A DNA stretch of 64,000 bases from Soehngenia longivitae. GTDB taxonomy: Bacteria; Bacillota; Clostridia; Tissierellales; Tissierellaceae. Shown piece after piece: positions 53,431-62,891 of the stretch. The notes beneath the pieces were generated by a model. That model was not told the origin of the DNA, ran no database searches, and saw only the letters and a program-made list of their open reading frames with translations. The stretch is taken from NCBI RefSeq assembly GCF_004684055.1, contig NZ_SRIB01000005.1, positions 1 to 64,000 of the forward strand. Reading direction: 5' to 3'. The position numbers and the translations under genes are program-made. The first letter of the stretch is position 1, and the number at the start of each line of letters is the position of its first letter.

Positions 53431-54573
53431 ATGGAAACAAAGAAGTTACTTATGATTCCTGGACCAACACCAGTATCAAGAAGTATTCAGGATCAAATGG
53501 GCAGAGAAACTGTTGCATTTTCAGATGCAAATTTTGTAAACGATTTTAATTATTGCTTAAAAGAACTTAAGAAAATTGTAAAGTCAGACGGTGAGATTTT
53601 CGTGATTTCTGGCAGTGGAACATTAGCAATGGAAATGTCTCTAGCGAATGTGTTAAGGAAAGGCGACAATTTATTGATTATATCTCATGGTTATTTCGGG
53701 GACAGATTTGTTGATATTGCAAAAAACAAAGGGATAAATGTAGATGTATTGAGTTCAGAATGGGGTAAAACTGTACCCATAGATTTAATTAGGGAGACTC
53801 TAAAGAAAAAGCCTTATAGAGCGATTACAGTAACCCATGTGGATACTTCTACTGGGGTAAAAGCTGATATCAAGAGTATAGGTGACATGTTGAAAGAATT
53901 CCCAGAGATTATCTATATAGTAGATGGGGTTTGTGCAACTGCTGGTGAAGAAGAGTACATGGATGATATGAATATACACATACTATTTACTGCTTCTCAA
54001 AAAGCATTTGGAGTGGCTCCAGGGTTGCTGATATTGTGGGCAAATGAGAAGGCTTTAAGAGCGAGGGAAAGCATTGGTACCATAGGTGAATACTTCGTAG
54101 ATTTCAACAATTGGTTACCTATCATGCATGAACCAAGTAAATATTTCGCAACACCGAGCGTGAACTTGATTTGGGCATTAAAAGAGTCTATAAGACTTAT
54201 AAATGAAGAAGGTATCGAAAATAGATTTAAACGACATGAATTATTTGCAAGAGCTTATCAAAAAGCTCTTGAAGAATTAGGTTTTAGAATACTTGCTGAA
54301 GAAGGATATAGAGCGAATACCTTGTCAAACGTACTGTATCCTGAAGGAGTTGAAGATGAGCTATTTAGAACTAGTTTAGCTACTGAAGGTGTGCAAGTGG
54401 CAGCAGGGTTAGGGACATTTAAAGGGAAAATGTTTAGAATTGGCCATATGGGAAATATTGATAAACATGATTTAATATCTTCAATTGCGAGTATTGAAAG
54501 AACATTATATAAATTTAATATTGATAAATTATCAATTGGATTAAATATTATACAAAGAGAACTAGTAAAATAA
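53431..54573 (+). CDS. class V aminotransferase (alanine-glyoxylate / serine-pyruvate type)
   Basis: The 380-residue PLP enzyme has the family start LLMIPGPTPVS, SGSGTLAMEMSLANV, THVDTSTGVKADI, the active-site Asp in IVDGV and PLP Lys in TASQKAFGVAPG. It swaps an amino group between small amino and keto acids, for example serine or alanine with glyoxylate or pyruvate; the exact pair is unclear. It stands 55 bp after btuD and may share its transcript. GGAGATG precedes the ATG. Confidence 0.9.
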   Translation: METKKLLMIPGPTPVSRSIQDQMGRETVAFSDANFVNDFNYCLKELKKIVKSDGEIFVISGSGTLAMEMSLANVLRKGDNLLIISHGYFGDRFVDIAKNKGINVDVLSSEWGKTVPIDLIRETLKKKPYRAITVTHVDTSTGVKADIKSIGDMLKEFPEIIYIVDGVCATAGEEEYMDDMNIHILFTASQKAFGVAPGLLILWANEKALRARESIGTIGEYFVDFNNWLPIMHEPSKYFATPSVNLIWALKESIRLINEEGIENRFKRHELFARAYQKALEELGFRILAEEGYRANTLSNVLYPEGVEDELFRTSLATEGVQVAAGLGTFKGKMFRIGHMGNIDKHDLISSIASIERTLYKFNIDKLSIGLNIIQRELVK

Positions 54574-54582
54574 GCTAGTAAA

Positions 54583-54608
54583 AAAGCAAGGGTAATTACC
54601 CTTGCTTT
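54583..54608. terminator. bidirectional terminator after the aminotransferase gene
   Basis: AAAGCAAGGGT and ACCCTTGCTTT form an 11-bp stem with an AATT loop. The stop codon of the leftward ligase gene lies at the loop edge. Confidence 0.9.
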
Positions 54609-56011
54609 AAGTTTAATGCAGATAACACAATGCTTATATTTATCCAAAACATTAAAAATATCCGATTGTAAAACCACACATAATCTGCTAAGCCCATAAC
54701 TAATATTCCAAGTGTGCTGGCTAAAGCTGCCGAAATAATTAATGATTGTTTTGAATTGCTGAATTTACTTACTTTAACGTAGCTATTCTTTGCAAGTCTA
54801 AACATGAACATGATGAAAGATAGTATTGACAAAATCCCTGCTTCAAGCCATAGCTGAATAAATAAATTGTGAGTATGTGCTACTGTTGTTAATCCGAAAC
54901 TCTTATATCTTTGGTATATCAATGCAACTGTCTTACTTCCTAAACCTACCCCTGTGATCCAGTAATCTCGTAGCATTACTAATGCAGGACCCATTATCAT
55001 TTGCCTATATTTTAAAGATGTATCATTAGGATTAAATATTGTCATCAACCTGTTGTAAATCGAACTTGGAAGAAATGGTATTGCAAGTAATCCAAGTATA
55101 ATCAAAACGGGTATGTATTTTTTATTCCATAAAAAAACAAATATGAAAATGCAAACTGCAAAGGCAACCCATGCTGATCTTGACCCGGTTTTAAATAGCA
55201 TCAATAAAACTGGCAAAGATGATATAGTTAATATTACTTTCTGCATCATATTATTAGCCTTAAAGATTAGAGGAAAGAAAAATGGAATTGATAAAACTAA
55301 AAATTCACCATAAACGTTTGGGTTTCCAAAGCTTGAAAAAACTCTTGCACCTAAATTTTGATTAATAGTTAAGTCTGTCAATGAAGGATTGACTGCTATT
55401 CCCACGATTTGCCATTGATACAGACCATAAATTGAAGTTAGCACAGCACTAAGCACTATAAACTTAATTAGATCATATAATTTCTTTTCTGAATCAACTT
55501 CCAATATTATGATAGTTATAAATACAAAAGTGGCAATATAAAAAATGAGCTGATTTAAGCTTTCTCTTAAGAAAACTGAAGTTAATCCCGCTATAAAAAG
55601 TGTTGCGAAAAAAATAACTAGTGAGTAATCTAATTTCTTTAATTCTAACTTCGGATTTTCAGATAATCCTTTGTTTAGATAGTACAAGATAGTTATTAAC
55701 ATAATTAATACTACACCGTATAAATTGCTCCAGATATGGTCTGGAATTATAGAAATAAAAATGATTGACAATCCAATGCAATAGTGCAAATTTGATCCAA
55801 TAAATTTAAAAAATTTAATGAAATAGCTACTATCAAATAAATTGTGAAATTTAGAATACATTAAATTTATAATGATGGATGGCAAACTCACAATGTAAAT
55901 TAATATATTCAGTGAAATGCTATCGTTCCAATTTTTGTTTTTTGAGGTGTCAGTTGTTAAGAAATTAATAAATCTGCTATTTTGTAATTGATTTTTAAAA
56001 GTACGTTTCAT
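54596..56011 (-). CDS. O-antigen ligase/polymerase-family membrane protein
   Basis: The 471-residue protein has about twelve membrane helices and a large loop near residues 310-375 with the Wzy_C-type stretch GVGLGSKTVALIY and AHTHNLFIQLW, containing conserved Arg and His. In Gram-positives such proteins polymerise or attach surface polysaccharides. It is the last gene of a leftward set with a glycosyltransferase and two DUF4330-like proteins. AAAGGAG precedes the ATG. Confidence 0.85.
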   Translation of the reverse strand: MKRTFKNQLQNSRFINFLTTDTSKNKNWNDSISLNILIYIVSLPSIIINLMYSKFHNLFDSSYFIKFFKFIGSNLHYCIGLSIIFISIIPDHIWSNLYGVVLIMLITILYYLNKGLSENPKLELKKLDYSLVIFFATLFIAGLTSVFLRESLNQLIFYIATFVFITIIILEVDSEKKLYDLIKFIVLSAVLTSIYGLYQWQIVGIAVNPSLTDLTINQNLGARVFSSFGNPNVYGEFLVLSIPFFFPLIFKANNMMQKVILTISSLPVLLMLFKTGSRSAWVAFAVCIFIFVFLWNKKYIPVLIILGLLAIPFLPSSIYNRLMTIFNPNDTSLKYRQMIMGPALVMLRDYWITGVGLGSKTVALIYQRYKSFGLTTVAHTHNLFIQLWLEAGILSILSFIMFMFRLAKNSYVKVSKFSNSKQSLIISAALASTLGILVMGLADYVWFYNRIFLMFWINISIVLSALNLKQG

Positions 56012-56026
56012 ATAGAACTCCTTTTG

Positions 56027-56503
56027 CTATTCATTTAATACATTCACATCAGAGATTCGGCCGTCTTTTAGTATAGAATTACCAGCGTATAATGTAACTG
56101 TTTGCCCTACGTAGTAGACCGATTTATCAAGAGATATTCCATTTGGATTTAGATCGCCAGTTGCCTTCATAGTCAATTTCAAAGATATATATCCTTCCTT
56201 TTCTGATGCGACAACATTACCAGAATCATCACTAGCAAATATAACGCTAGGACCTTTTTCTATCTTAGTTACTTTGCCAAAAGAAGAACCTTGAACAGAT
56301 TCTCTAACAGGACTATCTATATGTATGCCATTTAATACTGTCTCTGGCACTGCTTCAATGTAAAAAGATAATTCAATGTCTTTTTCTTGAACTTGATTGG
56401 TTACAACATTTGCTTTGTCAAATTTTGATTTTATGCTAAAAGCTGCAACTATTACTACAATGATTATCAATAAATCTATCCAAGTAAATTTATGTTTTCT
56501 CAT
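56027..56503 (-). CDS. DUF4330-like membrane-anchored protein (copy 2)
   Basis: The 158-residue protein has one N-terminal helix (TWIDLLIIIVVIVAAFSI) and an extracytoplasmic domain with VGQTVTLYAGNSIL, typical of DUF4330. It is a paralogue of the gene just upstream at 56514: the two share the order helix, ligand-like GKVTKIE/GTVADKS, GYxS, YYxGQ. The ATG at 56503 follows AGGAGG; an in-frame ATG at 56533 lies inside the upstream gene. Function is unknown. Confidence 0.8.
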   Translation of the reverse strand: MRKHKFTWIDLLIIIVVIVAAFSIKSKFDKANVVTNQVQEKDIELSFYIEAVPETVLNGIHIDSPVRESVQGSSFGKVTKIEKGPSVIFASDDSGNVVASEKEGYISLKLTMKATGDLNPNGISLDKSVYYVGQTVTLYAGNSILKDGRISDVNVLNE

Positions 56504-56513
56504 AATTAACCTC

Positions 56514-57002
56514 CTAAAGCTGATTTGCGGCATCTATTCTGCCATAGAAAATTGAACTTCCAACTCTTAAATTAATAACTTGGCCGATATAGTAAGTACT
56601 TCCATCAATTGTGATTCCATTGTCTCCTACTTTTCCATTTGCTGTTAATGTAATATATATAGATGAATACCCCTCTTTTGTTGATGTGGTCTGGTTTCCA
56701 TATTTATCTTTACCATAAGAAATGGAAGGGCCTACACTCTTATCTGCAACAGTTCCAAAGCTTGCATTTAGCAAAGGTTCACTTGCAGGATCGCCTATTT
56801 TTACATTTTCTGCAGTGAAATCATTTACCTCCTCTTGGAAAAAAATGATTTCAATTTTACTTTGCTCGTTTTCAACTATATTTTTGACTCCTATTATTCC
56901 AAGCCTATTTAAAGCAAAAACAAAAGCTAAAACTATAATTATACCGATCACAGCATCGATGATATTAAACTTTCTGTGAGATTTTTTATCATTTTTATTC
57001 AT
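56514..57002 (-). CDS. DUF4330-like membrane-anchored protein (copy 1)
   Basis: The 162-residue protein has a short basic N terminus, one helix (IIDAVIGIIIVLAFVFAL) and a beta-rich outer domain ending TYYIGQVINLRVGSSIFYGR. It is a paralogue of the following gene and ends ten bases before it. Position between a glycosyltransferase and an O-antigen-ligase-like gene suggests a role in polysaccharide assembly or export, as an inference. AGGAGG precedes the ATG. Confidence 0.8.
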   Translation of the reverse strand: MNKNDKKSHRKFNIIDAVIGIIIVLAFVFALNRLGIIGVKNIVENEQSKIEIIFFQEEVNDFTAENVKIGDPASEPLLNASFGTVADKSVGPSISYGKDKYGNQTTSTKEGYSSIYITLTANGKVGDNGITIDGSTYYIGQVINLRVGSSIFYGRIDAANQL

Positions 57003-57013
57003 GTGACGTCCTC

Positions 57014-58114
57014 CTATTTTAGATAAATTTTTAGAGTTTCTTCGGCTAAATTCTTTAGGTCATATTTATTCGCAATAGATTTATAGCCATTTTGCCCAAG
57101 TGAATTTCTTAATTCATCATCAATCGTCAATCTAAGCATTTCTTCGGCTAATTTTTGAGTATCACCATATGTGACTAAAATGCCATTATTTAAGTTGTCA
57201 TCAATTATTTCCCTAGTTCCTCCACTGTCTGTAGAAATAACAGCTAACTTGCATGCCATTGCTTCTAAGATAGATATTCCGAATGCTTCATATTGTGAAT
57301 GACAAATAAAGCAATCAGAAGCTTTTAAATAATCCCTTACATTATCTTTAAATCCCGTAAAAATTAAATGTTCTTTTATTTTGAGCTCAGCAGCATATTC
57401 TGTAATTGATTCAAGTAAAGCCCCATCACCTACTAATAAGAAAACAACTTTTTTATTGATTTTTTCGCTTTCAATTAATTCAAAATATTTTTTTATCGAA
57501 TCAATGAAGAATTTATGCCCTTTTTCCCATCGGAATCTTGCTATAGAAGTTATGACAATAGTATCTTTATCTATATTGTATTTTTTTCTGACATCTTCTT
57601 GTGATGGAGATTGCCATTTATCTAAATCTATCCCATTTGGGATATAGGAAATTTTTTCACGAGGGATACCTTCGCTAACTAGCCTTTCTTCGACCGCTTT
57701 GCTTACTGCTATTATCCTATCAGTTTTAGTAGATAAGAGTTTATTAATATATATCACTGACTTTTTATTTTCAAGCAACATATGCCTTGTATTTATTATT
57801 TTAATTTTATTGCCAAGATATTTTGACAACACAGCTATTGAATGTTCACGCAAAAAATGAGTGTGAACAACATCCACTTTATTTTCCAAACAAATTTCTT
57901 TTAATCTATTTGCTGCTTTTATATCGAATGTTCTAGTCATCTCTATTTGTATCAATGGAATATTAATATCTTCAAATAATTTTCTGCCTGGGCCATCTTT
58001 TGAATATATTATGATAATATTGGCTTTATCTTTAATTTCATTAATTGTATTGTAAACTGACATTTCAGTACCTGCGTGACCAAGGTAATTAAACATATGT
58101 ACAATATTAAGCAT
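57014..58114 (-). CDS. glycosyltransferase family 4
   Basis: The 366-residue GT-B fold enzyme has acceptor-side GHAGTEMSVYN and THFLREHS in the first half, then SYIPNGIDLDKW, and the EX7E motif (EAFGISILE) followed by STDSGGTREII in the donor half. It transfers a sugar to a lipid or glycan, probably in surface polysaccharide synthesis. The ATG at 58114 is chosen because GAGGT lies just before it; it overlaps the end of the cyclo-ligase gene by 8 bp. A GTG at 58126 lies within that ribosome site. Confidence 0.9.
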   Translation of the reverse strand: MLNIVHMFNYLGHAGTEMSVYNTINEIKDKANIIIIYSKDGPGRKLFEDINIPLIQIEMTRTFDIKAANRLKEICLENKVDVVHTHFLREHSIAVLSKYLGNKIKIINTRHMLLENKKSVIYINKLLSTKTDRIIAVSKAVEERLVSEGIPREKISYIPNGIDLDKWQSPSQEDVRKKYNIDKDTIVITSIARFRWEKGHKFFIDSIKKYFELIESEKINKKVVFLLVGDGALLESITEYAAELKIKEHLIFTGFKDNVRDYLKASDCFICHSQYEAFGISILEAMACKLAVISTDSGGTREIIDDNLNNGILVTYGDTQKLAEEMLRLTIDDELRNSLGQNGYKSIANKYDLKNLAEETLKIYLK

Positions 58115-58688
58115 TTTTAACCTCACATTCTATAAAATCTTTTTCTGTGATTATAAAATCAACAGGTATATCATACTTTTCATAGGGAACTTTGTCAATT
58201 ACTTGAAAGCTAAATGCAAGACCAATAGTCGAAGTATCTTTTCTTAATAACGGAAGAAACTTATCATAATATCCACCGCCGTATCCAATCCTATATCCAT
58301 TTATATCAAAGCAAGCTCCAGGGACTATTACTAAGTCAATCGATTTTTCATCTATTAATTTAAGTCTATTAGGATCTGGAGATAGTATTCCAAAGTATCC
58401 GGGTACTAATTCGTTAATATCATGTATAAGACAAGGAAGCATGACTTTATTTTTATTATCTATGTAGGGAACTGAGATTTTTTTTCCATCTTCAATAGCT
58501 TTAGCAATAAATCCATGTGTATTTACTTCGTTGTTGAAACTAACATAGCTCATGATATTTGAAGCTTTTTTATAAAGTTCCGAGCTTATGAGAGTATTTA
58601 TTATTATATCACTAAAACTTTCGACTTTTTGAACATTCAAGTTCTTTCGAATTTCTAATATTTGCTCTCTCAAAAATATTTTATTCAA
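58107..58688 (-). CDS. 5-formyltetrahydrofolate cyclo-ligase
   Basis: The 193-residue enzyme has RIGYGGGYYDKFL (substrate and ATP loop), VPGACFDINGYR and the N-terminal LREQILEIRKNL. It converts 5-formyl-THF to 5,10-methenyl-THF with ATP hydrolysis. It is the first gene of the leftward group. AGGTGATATT precedes the ATG. It overlaps the glycosyltransferase gene, so coupling is likely. Confidence 0.93.
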   Translation of the reverse strand: MNKIFLREQILEIRKNLNVQKVESFSDIIINTLISSELYKKASNIMSYVSFNNEVNTHGFIAKAIEDGKKISVPYIDNKNKVMLPCLIHDINELVPGYFGILSPDPNRLKLIDEKSIDLVIVPGACFDINGYRIGYGGGYYDKFLPLLRKDTSTIGLAFSFQVIDKVPYEKYDIPVDFIITEKDFIECEVKNA

Positions 58689-58793
58689 AGAATATCACCT
58701 CAAGTGTTTATTTATCTTTCCATTTATAATATAATATATCATTAGAAAGCAAAATGAAACAAAAAAATGGATACTGATTCCGAGGTGATAAAT

Positions 58794-59480
58794 TTGATTA
58801 GATTTGTTAATGTTTCAAAAGAATATAAAAATGGTGTCATAGCTTTGTATGACATCAATATTGAAATAAATAAAGGTGAATTCGTATTTTTAGTGGGCTC
58901 AAGTGGTGCGGGAAAATCAACTTTAATAAAACTTCTACTAAAAGAAGAAGGAATTACAAGGGGTAAGCTATATTTAAATGGAACTGATATAACAAGAGTA
59001 CCGAACAGAAGGATACCATTTATCAGAAGACAATTAGGAGTAGTATTTCAAGATTTTAGACTTTTGCCAAATAAGACTGTTTATGAAAATGTAGCATTTG
59101 CTATGGAGATAATTGGAGCAAGTCCGAGAGCGATTAGAAGGAGAGTTCCTACAGTTTTAAGTATGGTCGATTTAAGCAGAAAAGCTTCTTCATATCCTGA
59201 TCAACTTTCTGGTGGAGAACAGCAGAGAGTTTCTATAGCGAGATCAATAGTAAATAATCCTCCAGTGCTTATTGCGGATGAACCTACAGGTAATCTAGAC
59301 CCTGATACTGCGAATGATATAATGAAAGCATTGGTGGATATCAATAACAGAGGGACAACCGTTTTAATGGCTACACATGCTAAAGAAATAGTAAATAGCA
59401 TGAGAAAAAGAGTTATAGCCCTAGAAAATGGACGAATTATCAGAGACGAAGAGAAGGGTGGGTATGACATTGAATCTTAG
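58794..59480 (+). CDS. ftsE: cell-division ATP-binding protein FtsE
   Basis: The 228-residue ABC ATPase has Walker A GSSGAGKST, Q-loop VFQDFRLLP, signature LSGGEQQR and Walker B IADEPTGNLD. With FtsX it controls peptidoglycan hydrolases at the division or elongation site. The TTG at 58794 is chosen because GAGGTG (58782-58787) lies six bases before it; the upstream in-frame ATG at 58767 precedes that site. The end overlaps ftsX by 17 bp. Confidence 0.94.
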   Translation: MIRFVNVSKEYKNGVIALYDINIEINKGEFVFLVGSSGAGKSTLIKLLLKEEGITRGKLYLNGTDITRVPNRRIPFIRRQLGVVFQDFRLLPNKTVYENVAFAMEIIGASPRAIRRRVPTVLSMVDLSRKASSYPDQLSGGEQQRVSIARSIVNNPPVLIADEPTGNLDPDTANDIMKALVDINNRGTTVLMATHAKEIVNSMRKRVIALENGRIIRDEEKGGYDIES

Positions 59481-60366
59481 AATATTTAGAAATATGCTTA
59501 AACAAGGTATTCAAAGCATGTGGAGAAATAAGAGCATGGGGGTTGCATCAATCACGAGCATTGCTGCTGTATTGATGATACTAGGTATAGTATTGGTTTT
59601 GATCTTGAGCATTAACAATGTCGTAAATGATACAAAATTAAAATTTGATGAAATAGAAGTATTTTTAGAAGATGAAATAAGTTCGGAACAGATGTCAAAG
59701 ATAGAAGATACGGCTAAAGATGTACCTGGAGTAGTGTCTGTGATATATAGATCTAAAGAACAAGCTCTGGAACTAATGAAAGAAGACTGGGGAGAAGATG
59801 CCTATCTATTGGAAGACTTGGAAACAAATCCATTGCCAAATTCATATATAATCAAGGTTGAGGATATAGAACTGGCTGATAATTTAGTAAATTCAATAAA
59901 AACACTTGACGGAGTTGAAGAAGTGAAATATTATAAAGATATAATTGATAAGTTATTGAATTTTGCAAGTTATATAAGAATAGGCGGCATGATAATAATC
60001 GCTGTTTTAGTGTTTGTTTCTATTTTTATAATATCCAATACAATCAAGTTAACTGTGACTTCAAGGAAAAGAGAAATAAACATAATGAAATATGTTGGAG
60101 CTACTAATAGTTACATAAGGGGACCGTTTATAATAGAGGGCGTGTTTTTTGGACTAGTTGGAGCAATTATTTCAATTGCAGTAGTATATTTTGCGTACCG
60201 TTATTTATATTTAAATATGAATGAGAGTTTTTACAATATGTTTACCTTCTATTTAATACCTCCTGAGTCCATAATCAGCGATATATCAGTTATATTTTTA
60301 ACATTAGGGGCTGGTATTGGAGCTATGGGGAGCATGCTATCACTTAAAAAGTTTTTAAATGTATAG
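59464..60366 (+). CDS. ftsX: cell-division permease-like protein FtsX
   Basis: The 300-residue protein has the FtsX arrangement: one N-terminal helix (SIAAVLMILGIVLVLIL), a large outer domain (~60-155, DEIEVFLEDEIS...SVIYRSKEQAL), then three helices with a short cytoplasmic motif SRKREINIMKYVGAT. The outer domain is the usual contact for a hydrolase activator, and an M23 protein follows. The ATG at 59464 lies inside the end of ftsE with AGGGTGG upstream. Confidence 0.94.
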   Translation: MTLNLRIFRNMLKQGIQSMWRNKSMGVASITSIAAVLMILGIVLVLILSINNVVNDTKLKFDEIEVFLEDEISSEQMSKIEDTAKDVPGVVSVIYRSKEQALELMKEDWGEDAYLLEDLETNPLPNSYIIKVEDIELADNLVNSIKTLDGVEEVKYYKDIIDKLLNFASYIRIGGMIIIAVLVFVSIFIISNTIKLTVTSRKREINIMKYVGATNSYIRGPFIIEGVFFGLVGAIISIAVVYFAYRYLYLNMNESFYNMFTFYLIPPESIISDISVIFLTLGAGIGAMGSMLSLKKFLNV

Positions 60367-60378
60367 GAGGATTTTTAA

Positions 60379-61509
60379 ATGAAATATAAAAAGATGATTT
60401 CGCTATTTATTGCCATTCTATTCGTATTCTCAACTGTTTTTCAAGTGTATGCACAATCGATAAGCGATTTGAAAAAACAGCAATCAGAAATACAGTCTCA
60501 GATAGAGCAGACTAAAAAAGAACTTGAATCCATGCAAAGTGAGTCAAAATCGGTAGAAAACCAGATAAAAGAGCTTGATCTAAAGATTTCCAACGCACAA
60601 AGTGAATTGGATAGTGTAGAAAAAGAATTGGAAATAATCAATGCAAATATTGAGAAAGCCGAAAAGGATCTTGAAGAAGCTGAGAAAAACATTGCAGATA
60701 AAACTGAAACATTTAATCAAAGATTAAGAGTTATGTACAAAAACGGAAATGTAGGGTATTTAGAAGTTCTGCTATCCTCAGGAGATATTAAAGATTTTTT
60801 ATCCAGACAAACCATGATAGAATCCATAGCTGAGCAAGATAAGGAATTACTTCAATACATGAAAGAACAGCGAGATATCGTAGAACAGAAAAAAGTGGAG
60901 CTGGAAGCACAGAGAGCTTCGGTTGAAATAACTAAATCTAAACTGGAATCAAGAAAAAGAGATTTAGAAGCAGTTAGCAGACAAAAAGAAGATCTCATGG
61001 GAAGATTAGTAAAAGATATAGATGCATATGAAAAAGAATATGACAAGTTAAATGATTATGCAAAACAGATTGAATCTAAAATAGTCGAGTTACAGAGAAA
61101 CACTAATTCTTATTCTGGTGGAGTGATGTTATGGCCAGTTGAAGGTTATTCTAGAATTAGTTCATCATTTGGATATAGGATACACCCTATATTTAATGTA
61201 CAAAAACTACATACAGGAATTGATATACCTGCACCTACTGGAACCGCAGTACATGCGGCTTCTGATGGGATTGTAATATATGCAGATTGGTTGGGTTCAT
61301 ATGGGAAAGCTATTATGATAGACCATGGTAGTGGAATTGTAACACTTTACGCACATAACTCTTCAATACTTGTTTCAGAAGGAGAAACTGTTTCAAGAGG
61401 GCAATCAATAGCAAAGATAGGAAGTACAGGGGTATCTACTGGACCACATCTACACTTTGAAGTAAGAAAAAACGGAGCTTACGTAGATCCTATACCTTGG
61501 TTAAAGTAA
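60379..61509 (+). CDS. M23 peptidase with coiled coil (EnvC-like, FtsEX partner)
   Basis: The 376-residue protein has a signal peptide (~1-26, cleavage after VYAQ or nearby), a long coiled coil (~27-245, with KKELESMQSESKSVEN and similar) and a C-terminal LytM/M23 domain (~260-376) with FGYRIHP, HTGIDIPAP and HLHFEV. The metal ligands appear intact, unlike in degenerate activators. It lies 12 bp after ftsX, the usual place for the hydrolase controlled by FtsEX. AGGAGG precedes the ATG. Confidence 0.93.
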   Translation: MKYKKMISLFIAILFVFSTVFQVYAQSISDLKKQQSEIQSQIEQTKKELESMQSESKSVENQIKELDLKISNAQSELDSVEKELEIINANIEKAEKDLEEAEKNIADKTETFNQRLRVMYKNGNVGYLEVLLSSGDIKDFLSRQTMIESIAEQDKELLQYMKEQRDIVEQKKVELEAQRASVEITKSKLESRKRDLEAVSRQKEDLMGRLVKDIDAYEKEYDKLNDYAKQIESKIVELQRNTNSYSGGVMLWPVEGYSRISSSFGYRIHPIFNVQKLHTGIDIPAPTGTAVHAASDGIVIYADWLGSYGKAIMIDHGSGIVTLYAHNSSILVSEGETVSRGQSIAKIGSTGVSTGPHLHFEVRKNGAYVDPIPWLK

Positions 61510-61533
61510 AAGGAGAATTTTCTCCTTTTTTAT
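61508..61533 (+). terminator. terminator between the M23 and ctpA genes
   Basis: AAAAGGAGA and TCTCCTTTT pair around an ATTT loop, followed by TTATTTT. Its first bases overlap the stop codon. Confidence 0.8.
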
Positions 61534-61561
61534 TTTAGTTTCATATAATAAGGGGTGCAAA

Positions 61562-62788
61562 ATGAAAAATAAAAAAAATGTAATTATAATTTTAGTGATT
61601 TTAGTTGTAACTAATGTAGTCACTTTTAGTTTATCAAATTATATGACTGTAAATGTGAATGATAAAGTGATAATACCTAGTTCTGAGTATAAAATATTAA
61701 AAGAGGTGTATGAAGGCAATAAAAAGGTAGCATTAGTAAGGGAAACAATAGATGAGCTTTATCTAAGGGAAGTAGATGAAGAAGCGTTATTGGATGGACA
61801 ATTAAAAGGCATGGTCAATGCTTTAAACGATCCTTATTCTGTCTATATGACTAAAGATGAATACGAGAGTTTTAATGCTGAAACAGAAGGCGAATATGGA
61901 GGTATTGGGATAATTGTAACTCCAGGAGATGACAATTTAATCACAGTGGTTTCCCCTATAGAAGATACCCCAGCAGAAAAAGCTGGCATACAGACTGGGG
62001 ATAAGATAATAAGAGTTGACGGGAAAGAATTCTTTGCAGAAAATATGGATGAAGCTGTGAAAATCATGAGAGGAGAACCTAACACTAAAGTGACGCTGAC
62101 AATCTTAAGAAAAAATAAATCAGAAGAAACTAGCACTTTTGATGTAGAATTGACAAGAAAAATCATCAAATTAGTTTCTGTTAAATCCAGTATTTTGGAG
62201 AACCAAATTGGGTATATTAGAATAACTTCTTTTGATATGAATACGGCTGATGACTTCAAAAAACAATTAAATGAGATTGAAGGGAAAGGTGTTAAGGGTT
62301 TAATCATAGATTTAAGAAACAACCCTGGAGGATTATTAGATGTATGTGCTGAGATTGCAGATCAACTATTAGATAAGAAAGTAATCGTCTACACACAAGA
62401 TAAATATGGAAACAAAGAGTACTTGTATTCTGACAGTAACATGACTAAATTACCTATCGTGTTGTTAGTTAATGAAGGTAGTGCTAGTGCTTCAGAAATA
62501 CTTGCGGGAGCGATTAAAGATTATCAAAGGGGAACCATAGTTGGAACAACAACATTTGGGAAAGGAGTTGTGCAGAGATTAAAAGATCTACCTGATGGTT
62601 CAGGATTAAAGATAACTGTTTCTGAATATTTTACTCCTAATGGTACAAATATACATGGAATAGGAATAAAACCTGATGTCGAAATTGAATTAAATGAAGG
62701 GGCAAAAGACATCGGACCAGACTATTTAGATCAAGACAATCAACTCCAAAAGGCAATTGAAGTGTTAGAATCAAAAATAGAAGAATAG
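61562..62788 (+). CDS. C-terminal processing peptidase (S41, CtpA-like)
   Basis: The 408-residue protein has one N-terminal helix (~6-28), a PDZ domain (~95-180, starting YGGIGIIVTPGDDN) and an S41 protease domain. In that domain are the catalytic Ser in EGSASASEIL and a Lys in TFGKGVVQ. It cleaves C termini of exported proteins; near an FtsEX hydrolase it may control that enzyme's turnover. GGGTGC lies upstream of the ATG. Confidence 0.93.
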   Translation: MKNKKNVIIILVILVVTNVVTFSLSNYMTVNVNDKVIIPSSEYKILKEVYEGNKKVALVRETIDELYLREVDEEALLDGQLKGMVNALNDPYSVYMTKDEYESFNAETEGEYGGIGIIVTPGDDNLITVVSPIEDTPAEKAGIQTGDKIIRVDGKEFFAENMDEAVKIMRGEPNTKVTLTILRKNKSEETSTFDVELTRKIIKLVSVKSSILENQIGYIRITSFDMNTADDFKKQLNEIEGKGVKGLIIDLRNNPGGLLDVCAEIADQLLDKKVIVYTQDKYGNKEYLYSDSNMTKLPIVLLVNEGSASASEILAGAIKDYQRGTIVGTTTFGKGVVQRLKDLPDGSGLKITVSEYFTPNGTNIHGIGIKPDVEIELNEGAKDIGPDYLDQDNQLQKAIEVLESKIEE

Positions 62789-62807
62789 GATTAATTTATT
62801 AAACAAG

Positions 62808-62854
62808 AGCTCCTCTTGGCAATAGTTCTTTATTTGAACTGTATTAAGAGGAGC
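62808..62854. terminator. terminator after ctpA
   Basis: AGCTCCTCTT pairs with AAGAGGAGCT. Inside the loop a second small stem AGTTC/GAACT forms. T-rich sequence follows on both sides. Confidence 0.75.
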
Positions 62855-62891
62855 TTTAGTGTCTGATTCATAAAAAATTAAACATTGAATA

